Made by a program: the position numbers and the translations under genes
Notes under the pieces: model-generated
Databases searched by the model: none
The model's input: only the letters and a program-made list of their open reading frames with translations
Told to the model about the DNA's origin: nothing
Shown here: piece by piece, positions 8,826-15,774 of the stretch
Position numbering within the stretch: position 1 is the stretch's first letter
How the letters are laid out: each line of letters starts with the position of its first letter
Assembly (NCBI GenBank): GCA_905215805.1
Contig: CAJMRL010000001.1
Location: 186,001 to 250,000, forward strand
DNA: 64,000 nucleotides
Reading direction: 5' to 3'
From: an uncultured bacterium
Lineage (GTDB): Bacteria > Bacillota > Clostridia > UBA1381

Positions 8826-9080
8826 TCATGTCTCTATAGGCTTTAAAAGCTTATATGGCTCTATATCCAGAACATTTGCGATATTAAATAGGATCTCCAA
8901 CGAAAACGGACGTATTATACCTGCCGCTTCTATTGCACTCAAATGTGCACGGCTTATGCCTATTTTTTCGGCAAGAAGCTCCTGAGTCAATCCCTTTTTC
9001 TTCCTGTAAAATGCAATATTAAAACCAAGCTCTATATATTTATCACGGTTATCAAATGATACTTTCTTTGATCTTGACAT
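8826..9080 (-). CDS. XRE-family helix-turn-helix regulator
   Basis: An 84-aa protein made of one Cro/C1-type DNA-binding domain: NIAFYRKKKGLTQELLAEKIGISRAHLSAIEAA is the HTH core (about residues 20-53), followed by LEILFNIANVLDIEPYKLL. No ligand or peptidase domain is attached. The ATG at 9080 follows a GGAGGGTG site. The gene is divergent from the TrpR-like gene and reads toward nrdD. Its targets are unknown; repeats at 9139-9170 in its own upstream region may be an operator. Confidence 0.88.
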   Translation of the reverse strand: MSRSKKVSFDNRDKYIELGFNIAFYRKKKGLTQELLAEKIGISRAHLSAIEAAGIIRPFSLEILFNIANVLDIEPYKLLKPIET

Positions 9081-9138
9081 ACTATCACCCTCCGTATAAA
9101 TATTTTACGCTAAAGATTTGAAATATAAATTATTTATA

Positions 9139-9170
9139 AAATAGCTATTACATTATAACAAATAGCAATA
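9139..9170. repeat. Two direct repeats, possible XRE operator
   Basis: AAATAGCTATT (9139-9149) and AAATAGCAATA (9160-9170) are spaced 21 bp, two helical turns. They flank a minus-strand TATAAT (9157-9152) that could serve the XRE gene, as expected for an autoregulated repressor. Confidence 0.4.
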
Positions 9171-9245
9171 TCATATAATATTGATAATGATCGAAAACAA
9201 ATATTATCTTTTATGCGTGGAGGCAAAGAACCGTTAATTTTTCTC

Positions 9246-9274
9246 TTTACTTTCATGAGCTAAAGTGATATAAT
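9246..9274 (+). promoter_or_regulatory. Sigma-A promoter of the TrpR-like gene
   Basis: -35 TTTACT (9246-9251), a 17-bp spacer and extended -10 TGA-TATAAT (9269-9274), about 30 bases before the start codon. Confidence 0.75.
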
Positions 9275-9304
9275 AATATCAAACACAATGAAAGGACAAT
9301 CCTA

Positions 9305-9607
9305 ATGAAGGAATTACATAATGAAAATACCGATTTATTGTTTAATGCTGTTCTTGAGCTTAAAACAATAGATGAATGCTATAAATTTTTTGAGGATTTA
9401 TGTACAATATCCGAGCTTAAATCCATGAGCCAGAGAATGGAGGTAGCTATGATGCTTGCAGATAAATGTGTTTATACCGATATAGCCGCAAAAACAGGCG
9501 CATCCACTGCCACCATAAGCCGTGTAAACAGATGTTTAAATTATGGAACAGATGGCTATAATCTTATAATAGACAGACTTAAGGAGAAAAAGAATGGCGA
9601 GCTATAA
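9305..9607 (+). CDS. YerC/YecD-type TrpR-related DNA-binding protein
   Basis: A 100-aa all-helical protein of the Trp-repressor superfamily (YerC/YecD group). The C-terminal half holds the helix-turn-helix: MSQRMEVAMMLADKCVYTDIAAKTGASTATISRVNRCL. Members are found across Firmicutes; ligand and regulon are not established, so no tryptophan role should be assumed. AAAGGA precedes the ATG. Its last 14 bases overlap the methyltransferase gene, indicating translational coupling. Confidence 0.9.
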   Translation: MKELHNENTDLLFNAVLELKTIDECYKFFEDLCTISELKSMSQRMEVAMMLADKCVYTDIAAKTGASTATISRVNRCLNYGTDGYNLIIDRLKEKKNGEL

Positions 9608-10340
9608 TGATTTTGCGGACATATACGATCATTTGATGCACGAGGATATAAACTATGAGCACATTGCCGATTACATAGAAAATTTATTTACTCTGTATGG
9701 GGTATCACCGGAGCTTGTATGCGATCTTGCCTGCGGGACGGGAAATATAACGATACCGTTGGCTAAGCGCGGATATGATATGACGGGTATCGACCTTTCA
9801 GAGGAAATGCTCAATATCGCAAGAGAAAAATCGGATGGGCTTAATATCCTGTATCTTAATCAGAATCTGGCAAATATTGACCTTTACGGAACGATGGGAG
9901 CTTTTGTATGTATGATTGACGGAATAAATTATATCCTTGCTCCGCAGTCTCTTTTAAAGCTCTTTACAAAAATAAGAACCTGTTTCCTCGATACAGACGG
10001 TCTTTTTATTTTTGATATAAGCACAAGATATAAGCTTAAAAATATTATAGGCTCCAATACCTTTATTCATTCCGAAAAAAATGTATTTTATTCATGGCAA
10101 AACAGATACCTTAATGAAAAAAATCTTTCGGATATGATGCTTACCTTTTTTGTGAAGGGCAGACATGGATATAAACGGTTTGAAGAAAGACATCTTCAGC
10201 ATGCTTATACTGAAAAAGAGATCAGATATTTGTTAAAAAAAGCAGGATTTTTGTCTGTTGATACATATAATGCAATGACTTTTGAGCCGCCTGAGAAGGA
10301 GAGCGAAAGAATTGTGTTCGTATGCCGCGGAGAGGTGTAA
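9594..10340 (+). CDS. class I SAM-dependent methyltransferase
   Basis: A 248-aa protein with a Rossmann methyltransferase fold at the N-terminus: motif I DLACGTGN (residues 44-51), the acidic residue GIDLS after strand 2, and CMIDGINYIL as motif IV. The substrate is unknown; the family is diverse and the sequence shows no diagnostic acceptor motif. It overlaps the TrpR-like gene by 14 bases with AAGGAG inside that gene, so both belong to one transcript. No terminator is evident before the gyrA promoter. Confidence 0.85.
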   Translation: MASYNDFADIYDHLMHEDINYEHIADYIENLFTLYGVSPELVCDLACGTGNITIPLAKRGYDMTGIDLSEEMLNIAREKSDGLNILYLNQNLANIDLYGTMGAFVCMIDGINYILAPQSLLKLFTKIRTCFLDTDGLFIFDISTRYKLKNIIGSNTFIHSEKNVFYSWQNRYLNEKNLSDMMLTFFVKGRHGYKRFEERHLQHAYTEKEIRYLLKKAGFLSVDTYNAMTFEPPEKESERIVFVCRGEV

Positions 10341-10356
10341 AATTTCCCTCAAAACC

Positions 10357-10385
10357 TTGCAATTTACAGCTTTTTGTGGTATAAT
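10357..10385 (+). promoter_or_regulatory. Sigma-A promoter of gyrA
   Basis: -35 TTGCAA (10357-10362), a 17-bp spacer and extended -10 TGG-TATAAT (10380-10385). The predicted RNA has an approximately 90-nt leader in which 10426-10432 can pair with 10453-10459 around a smaller CGGAA/TTCCG hairpin, just before the ribosome site. Confidence 0.8.
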
Positions 10386-10481
10386 AAGATAGTTAGTTAC
10401 AGACAAAAACACATATACTTACTTATACGGAACAGAGGCGGAAGGCTTCCGTTTCCGTACCGGAAAGGAATCGATTAAAAT

Positions 10482-12980
10482 ATGGCAAAAAAATCAAGAG
10501 ATAAAGAGCTTGATATGTCCGTTATCGAGAACCAGAAGGTAGTCGATATCGATCTCAACAGCGAGATGAAAAAGGCGTATATTGATTATGCCATGAGCGT
10601 TATCGTCAGCCGTGCGCTTCCCGATGTGCGTGACGGACTCAAGCCTGTTCACAGACGTATTCTTTATGATATGTACGAGAGCGGTCTGCTCTATGAGAAT
10701 GATTTCCGTAAGTCGGCGACTACTGTCGGTGACGTTCTCGGTAAATATCATCCTCACGGAGACGCATCGGTATATGACGCGCTTGTTCGTCTGGGACAGG
10801 ATTTCTCTTTGAGGTATCCGCTTGTGCAGGGCAAAGGAAACTTTGGTTCGATAGACGGCGACCCTCCGGCGGCTTACAGATATACAGAAGCGAAAATGTC
10901 GAAAATTTCGGCGACCATGCTTACGGATATAGAGAAGGAAACGGTTGATTTTGTATCAAACTTTGATGATAAGCTTCTTGAGCCGGATGTTCTTCCTTCG
11001 CGTTTTCCGAATTTGCTTGTGAACGGCTCAAACGGAATAGCGGTAGGCATGGCGACAAATATACCTCCGCACAACCTTACAGAGACCATAGACGGTATCA
11101 TAGCCTGCATAGATGATCCGGATATTACCATAGATGAGCTTATGGGATATATCCCGGGTCCGGATTTTCCAACAGGCGGCGTCATTATGGGAAAAAGCGG
11201 AATAAGACAGGCGTATACTACCGGACGAGGACGCATAACTCTGAGAGCGAAAGCAGAGATTGAGGAAAACGAGCATGGACATGCAAGGATCATTGTTTCG
11301 GAAATACCTTATAAGGTAAATAAAGCAATGATGGAGAAGCATATAAACGAGCTTGCCCGCGACGGAAAAATTGAAGGTATCGCTTCAACAAGGGATGAAT
11401 CGGACGAGGAGATACATTTTATAATAGAATTAAAGCGTGATGCAAACCCAAATGTGGTTTTAAATAATCTGTATAAATATACGTCTATGCAGGAAACCTT
11501 TGGAATAATTTTGCTTGCGCTGGTTGATAAACAGCCTAAAATATTGACTTTGAGAGAAATGATAGATTATTATATTTCTCACCAAGAGGATGTTATATCA
11601 AGAAGGACCAGATTTGAGCTTAGAAAGGCTCAGGAACGCGCTCATCTTCTTGAAGGCTATAAGATAGTTATAGATAATGTTGATGAGGTTATAAGGATAA
11701 TACGCTCGTCAAAGAATATACCGGACGCTAAAGCAACGTTAATGGAACGTTTTGCTCTTGATGATATTCAGGCAACGGCAATCGTGCAGATGCAGCTTGG
11801 ACGTTTATCGGGAATGGAACGCGAAAAGATTGAAAACGAGTATGATGAGCTTATGGGAAAGATTGCAGAATATCAGGCAATTCTTGCCGATGAATCGAAG
11901 GTACTTGAAATTGTGCGCACGGATCTTTTGGCTATAAAAGAAAAGTACGGCGATGCGAGAAGAACGGAAATCGTTATGAACTTTAATGATATAGATTCCG
12001 AGGATTTAATTGAAGAAGAGGAATGTATCGTAACCGTTACGCACAGCGGCTATACAAAGAGAATGCCGGTAGACACCTATACTGCTCAGCGCAGAGGCGG
12101 ACGCGGAATCATGGGTCTTACGACACGTGAAGAGGATTTTGTGGAGCAGATATTCACGACCTCAACGCATCATCATATACTTTTCTTTACGAACCGCGGA
12201 ATTGTATACCGCTTAAAGGGATACCAGATCCCGGAGGCTACCCGTCAGGCGAAGGGTACGGCAATCGTAAATCTGCTGCCGCTTGAGCAGGGAGAGAAAA
12301 TATCCGCTATAATGCCCGTAAAGGATTTTGAGAAGGGGCTTTACCTGACCTTTATAACCAAAAACGGACTTATAAAGAAAACGGATATGATGGATTATGC
12401 GCGTATACGTCAGAACGGTCTTAAGGCTATAGAGCTTGTGGAAGATGATGAGCTTATACAGGTACAGCTTACAGACGGAGAAGAGGATTTGATTGTAGCG
12501 ACGCATAACGGTCTTTCCATACGCTTCAATGAAAAGGATGTACGTTCTATGGGCCGTACAACGCGCGGAGTCAAGGCTATAACGCTTTCAAAAGGCGATT
12601 ATGTTATAGGCGTTGCTGTGGTAGATAATGAATCCAAGCTCCTTGCCGTTACGGAAAACGGATATGGCAAAAAGACAGAGTTTGATGAATATCGCGCACA
12701 ATCAAGAGGCGGAAAGGGTATATTCACCTATAAAATTACAGAAAGAACCGGTAAGCTTGCCGGAATAAAATCCGTTACGGATAATGAAGATATTATAATC
12801 ATTACTTCGGAGGGAATTATTATAAGAGTACACACCGATGAGATCAGCACCTACGGAAGACAAGCACAGGGTGTGCGTGTGGTCAAGCTTGGCGAAGGCG
12901 TTAATGTTGTCAGCCTTGCGATGACGGCGCGTGAGGAATGCGAAGAGGATTCGGATAATGAAGAGGAGACTTCGGAATAG
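10482..12980 (+). CDS. gyrA: DNA gyrase subunit A
   Basis: The cleavage-rejoining subunit of gyrase, which introduces negative supercoils together with GyrB (not in the window). The 832-aa protein has the full length: winged-helix/tower region, catalytic Tyr134 in AAYRYTE, then six C-terminal beta-pinwheel blades. The canonical GyrA box QRRGGRG near residue 535 separates it from ParC. The quinolone-resistance region reads HPHGDASVYD: the residue equal to E. coli Ser83 is Ala95 while Asp99 (Asp87) is kept. The tail is acidic. The next gene follows after 20 bases. Confidence 0.97.
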   Translation: MAKKSRDKELDMSVIENQKVVDIDLNSEMKKAYIDYAMSVIVSRALPDVRDGLKPVHRRILYDMYESGLLYENDFRKSATTVGDVLGKYHPHGDASVYDALVRLGQDFSLRYPLVQGKGNFGSIDGDPPAAYRYTEAKMSKISATMLTDIEKETVDFVSNFDDKLLEPDVLPSRFPNLLVNGSNGIAVGMATNIPPHNLTETIDGIIACIDDPDITIDELMGYIPGPDFPTGGVIMGKSGIRQAYTTGRGRITLRAKAEIEENEHGHARIIVSEIPYKVNKAMMEKHINELARDGKIEGIASTRDESDEEIHFIIELKRDANPNVVLNNLYKYTSMQETFGIILLALVDKQPKILTLREMIDYYISHQEDVISRRTRFELRKAQERAHLLEGYKIVIDNVDEVIRIIRSSKNIPDAKATLMERFALDDIQATAIVQMQLGRLSGMEREKIENEYDELMGKIAEYQAILADESKVLEIVRTDLLAIKEKYGDARRTEIVMNFNDIDSEDLIEEEECIVTVTHSGYTKRMPVDTYTAQRRGGRGIMGLTTREEDFVEQIFTTSTHHHILFFTNRGIVYRLKGYQIPEATRQAKGTAIVNLLPLEQGEKISAIMPVKDFEKGLYLTFITKNGLIKKTDMMDYARIRQNGLKAIELVEDDELIQVQLTDGEEDLIVATHNGLSIRFNEKDVRSMGRTTRGVKAITLSKGDYVIGVAVVDNESKLLAVTENGYGKKTEFDEYRAQSRGGKGIFTYKITERTGKLAGIKSVTDNEDIIIITSEGIIIRVHTDEISTYGRQAQGVRVVKLGEGVNVVSLAMTAREECEEDSDNEEETSE

Positions 12981-13000
12981 ATTGAAAAGGGGATTTCAAA

Positions 13001-13630
13001 ATGAAAAAATTAATCGGACTAATTTCAGTAATGATGTCAGCGGTAATTATGCTCTGTTCATGCGGCGGCTCTAATACTAATAACTCAGCGGCTACAATAG
13101 CTCCGGCGGCGACGGTCGATCCGGAAAAGCTTGTAAATACAGTGCCGATAGAGATTGAATTTACAAGCGGCGATGTTATAAAGGCTGATTTGTATCCGGA
13201 TATAGCTCCGGTAACGGTTGCAAATTTTGAAAAGCTGGTGAATGAGCATTTCTATGACGGCTTGATTTTCCACCGCGTGATAAATGGATTTATGATTCAG
13301 GGCGGAGGTTATACGCCTGATCTTACGGAAAAGAGCGCAGACAGTATAAAGGGCGAATTTAGTGACAACGGATTTGAAAACAACCTTTCGCATAAAAGAG
13401 GCGTGCTTTCAATGGCAAGAACACAGGTCAAGGACAGCGCGTCAAGCCAGTTCTTTATTGTTCAGAAGGACAGCACATATCTTGACGGACAGTATGCCGC
13501 TTTCGGAATGGTTACCGAAGGAATGGATGTTGTGGATAAAATTGCAGCTGTACAAACAGGAGTACAGGGAAATATGCAGGACGTTCCTGTAGAGCCGGTA
13601 GTGATACAGTCTATAACGATAGATGAATAA
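13001..13630 (+). CDS. cyclophilin-type peptidyl-prolyl isomerase, lipoprotein
   Basis: A 209-aa secreted foldase. The N-terminus has a lipoprotein signal with lipobox L18-C-S-C21, so the mature protein should be lipid-anchored outside the membrane. A short Asn/Ala linker leads to a cyclophilin domain (about residues 47-208) with FHRVINGFMIQGGGY, the catalytic Arg in FHR, and SSQFFIV. It probably helps fold exported proteins. It lies between gyrA and a second cytosolic cyclophilin, with which it shares extended similarity, so the pair looks like a tandem duplication. Confidence 0.93.
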   Translation: MKKLIGLISVMMSAVIMLCSCGGSNTNNSAATIAPAATVDPEKLVNTVPIEIEFTSGDVIKADLYPDIAPVTVANFEKLVNEHFYDGLIFHRVINGFMIQGGGYTPDLTEKSADSIKGEFSDNGFENNLSHKRGVLSMARTQVKDSASSQFFIVQKDSTYLDGQYAAFGMVTEGMDVVDKIAAVQTGVQGNMQDVPVEPVVIQSITIDE

Positions 13631-13648
13631 TATGAGAGGATCTTTATT

Positions 13649-14134
13649 ATGGAAAACAAGATAAATATTGAAATTGAGATGGAAGACGGCGGAATTATGA
13701 GCGCGGAGCTTTATCCGGATATAGCTCCGATTACCGTTGAAAATTTTGTTAAGCTTATAAATGAGAACTTTTTTGACGGTCTGATTTTCCACCGTGTTAT
13801 AAAGGATTTTATGATCCAAGGCGGAGGCTACGGTACAGACGGAAATATTAAGAAAACCGATTCAATTAAGGGAGAATTCGACTCAAACGGAGTAAATAAT
13901 CCTTTAAAACATACGCGCGGTGTGCTTTCTATGGCGAGAACAATGTTCCCGAACAGCGCATCAAGCCAGTTCTTTATTATGCACAAGGACGCTCCGCATC
14001 TTGACGGACAGTATGCGGCATTTGGAAAGGTTATTGAAGGAATGGACGTTGTTGACCGTATTGCCGAAACGAAAACAGACTATTCTGATAAACCGGTAAA
14101 GGATATGGTTATAAAAACAATAAGACTGGTATAA
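13649..14134 (+). CDS. cyclophilin-type peptidyl-prolyl isomerase, cytosolic
   Basis: A 161-aa single-domain cyclophilin without signal peptide, so cytosolic. FHRVIKDFMIQGGGY, MARTMFPNSASSQFFIMH and DGQYAAFGKV are the family's active-site strands. The start follows a GAGAGGA-like site. It is 18 bases downstream of the lipoprotein paralogue and shares its order of motifs almost residue for residue. Confidence 0.94.
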   Translation: MENKINIEIEMEDGGIMSAELYPDIAPITVENFVKLINENFFDGLIFHRVIKDFMIQGGGYGTDGNIKKTDSIKGEFDSNGVNNPLKHTRGVLSMARTMFPNSASSQFFIMHKDAPHLDGQYAAFGKVIEGMDVVDRIAETKTDYSDKPVKDMVIKTIRLV

Positions 14135-14155
14135 ATATATTGACAAAATTTTTTC

Positions 14156-14184
14156 TTTACATTTCGCTGTATAAATGATATAAT
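14156..14184 (+). promoter_or_regulatory. Sigma-A promoter of hisA
   Basis: -35 TTTACA (14156-14161, 5/6), a 17-bp spacer and extended -10 TGA-TATAAT (14179-14184). Confidence 0.8.
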
Positions 14185-14218
14185 ATACCAATAGCAGCAA
14201 ATGAAAGGAATGATATAT

Positions 14219-14932
14219 ATGCGGATATATCCTGCAATAGATATAAAGGACGGCAGATGTGTGCGGCTTTTGCGCGGCAACTTTTCTGATGTTACAGTAT
14301 ACGGAGACAGTCCGTCAGATATGGCTGAGAAATGGGAATCTCTCGGCGCGGAATTCATACACGTAGTTGACCTTGACGGAGCACTGAAGGGAAAGTGGGT
14401 TAACGAGGACGCGATTTCGGCGATATGCAAAGCAGTAAATGTTCCGGTTCAAACCGGAGGCGGCATACGTACAATGGAAGATATAGAACAAAGACTTTCA
14501 AGCGGCATAAGCCGAGTAATAATAGGCACAAAGGCAGTGGCAGATGCGGACTTTGTGAAAAATGCGGTAGAAAAATACGGTGATAAAATTGTAATCGGCA
14601 TAGACGCAAAGGACGGTATGGTCGCAGTCGAAGGCTGGGAAAAGACAAGCGAATTTAAAGCGGTGGATTTTGCAAAAAAAATGGCAGCTCTCGGCGTTAA
14701 AACAATTGTTTATACGGATATTGCCACCGATGGTACGCTTGCAGGTCCAAACGTAAAGGCTATGGCTCAGATGGCTGAGGCGGTTGATGCAGATATAATC
14801 GCATCTGGTGGAGTAGGAAGTCTTGAGCATATAAAATCACTTGTTTCAACCGGAGTAGAGGGAGTTATAGTAGGACGTGCTCTTTATACCGGAGATGTAA
14901 ATTTAAGTGAGGCAATAGAGGCTGTAAAATGA
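14219..14932 (+). CDS. hisA: ProFAR isomerase HisA (histidine biosynthesis)
   Basis: Isomerises ProFAR to PRFAR in histidine synthesis. A 238-aa TIM barrel with the N-terminal MRIYPAIDIKDGRCVRL, catalytic Asp in AIDIKDG, VQTGGGIR, and the second catalytic Asp in YTDIATDGTLAGPN. The start at 14219 is preferred over ATG at 14201 because AAAGGAA (14204-14210) is correctly placed and the conserved sequence starts there. The gene is not in a his operon; hisIE lies 25 kb away. It overlaps the ttcA-like gene by ATGA. Confidence 0.96.
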   Translation: MRIYPAIDIKDGRCVRLLRGNFSDVTVYGDSPSDMAEKWESLGAEFIHVVDLDGALKGKWVNEDAISAICKAVNVPVQTGGGIRTMEDIEQRLSSGISRVIIGTKAVADADFVKNAVEKYGDKIVIGIDAKDGMVAVEGWEKTSEFKAVDFAKKMAALGVKTIVYTDIATDGTLAGPNVKAMAQMAEAVDADIIASGGVGSLEHIKSLVSTGVEGVIVGRALYTGDVNLSEAIEAVK

Positions 14933-15645
14933 AAAGAGTTGTGAGTCTTACACGCCGCGCTATCGAGGATTATTCCATGATTGAAGAGGGCGACAAAATA
15001 GCAGTAGGTATTTCCGGAGGAAAGGACAGTCTTGTTCTTGCCGCGGCTCTTGCCGAGCTTTCCCGATATTATCCCAAGCGCTTTGAGGTGATCGGTCTTA
15101 CGCTTGATATGGGCTACAAGCCTGATTATTCAAAGGTAGAGGAATACTGCCGCAATATAGGAATAGAGTACAAAATAAAGTATACTAATTTTAAAGAAAT
15201 AATCTTTGACGTGCGCAAAGAATCAAATCCATGTTCTTTGTGTGCTAAAATGCGCCGGGGTGCGCTCAATGATTTTGCAATTGAAAACGGCTGCAACAAG
15301 GTTGCCTTGGGGCATCACAATGATGATGTTTTGGAAACCTTTTTTCTGAGTATGATATACGAGGGCAGACTGCATACCTTCTCGCCGGTTACATATCTCG
15401 ACAGAACAAAGCTTTATCAGATAAGACCGATGATATATGTAAGAGAGAGGGATATAAGAGGAGTTGTTAAAAACCATAACATTCCTGTTGTTAAAAGCAT
15501 GTGTCCCGCAGACGGCGAAACAAAAAGAGAATATATGAAGGAGCTTATACGCAGGATCGAAAAAGAAACAACACCGGGACTGCGAAAAAGACTTTTTCAC
15601 GCAATACAAGCAAGCGGTATAGAGGGCTGGGCGGATAAATATTAA
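14929..15645 (+). CDS. ttcA: TtcA/TilS-superfamily tRNA 2-thiocytidine synthetase
   Basis: A 238-aa ATP-pyrophosphatase that activates a tRNA base for thiolation. The PP-loop SGGKDS is at residues 29-34. PCSLCAKMRRG near residue 100 and a third Cys in KSMCPAD match the three cysteines that hold the [4Fe-4S] cluster in TtcA; GHHNDDVLETFFLS is also family-typical. This supports TtcA-like 2-thiocytidine synthesis (tRNA C32) rather than TilS lysidine synthesis. It is translationally coupled to hisA by a 4-base overlap, with no obvious pathway link. Confidence 0.86.
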   Translation: MKRVVSLTRRAIEDYSMIEEGDKIAVGISGGKDSLVLAAALAELSRYYPKRFEVIGLTLDMGYKPDYSKVEEYCRNIGIEYKIKYTNFKEIIFDVRKESNPCSLCAKMRRGALNDFAIENGCNKVALGHHNDDVLETFFLSMIYEGRLHTFSPVTYLDRTKLYQIRPMIYVRERDIRGVVKNHNIPVVKSMCPADGETKREYMKELIRRIEKETTPGLRKRLFHAIQASGIEGWADKY

Positions 15646-15666
15646 TTCCGCCCGGCTCTTTTTTGT
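15621..15666 (+). terminator. Rho-independent terminator overlapping the ttcA end
   Basis: A long GC-rich stem with some wobble pairs (15621-15635 with 15647-15661) has the ttcA stop codon in its loop and runs into TTTTTT. Confidence 0.8.
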
Positions 15667-15774
15667 CAAAATAACAGTATAAAAAGACGCTATTTTTAAT
15701 GCAGTTTTGCTATATTTATGATATAATATCATATTAAGATATACATATTAATAAATATTACAGGAGGAGGACTT

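Noticed and set aside
10482..12980. Assignment as parC (topoisomerase IV subunit A)
   Set aside because: The canonical GyrA box QRRGGRG is present and the C-terminal pinwheel is full length.
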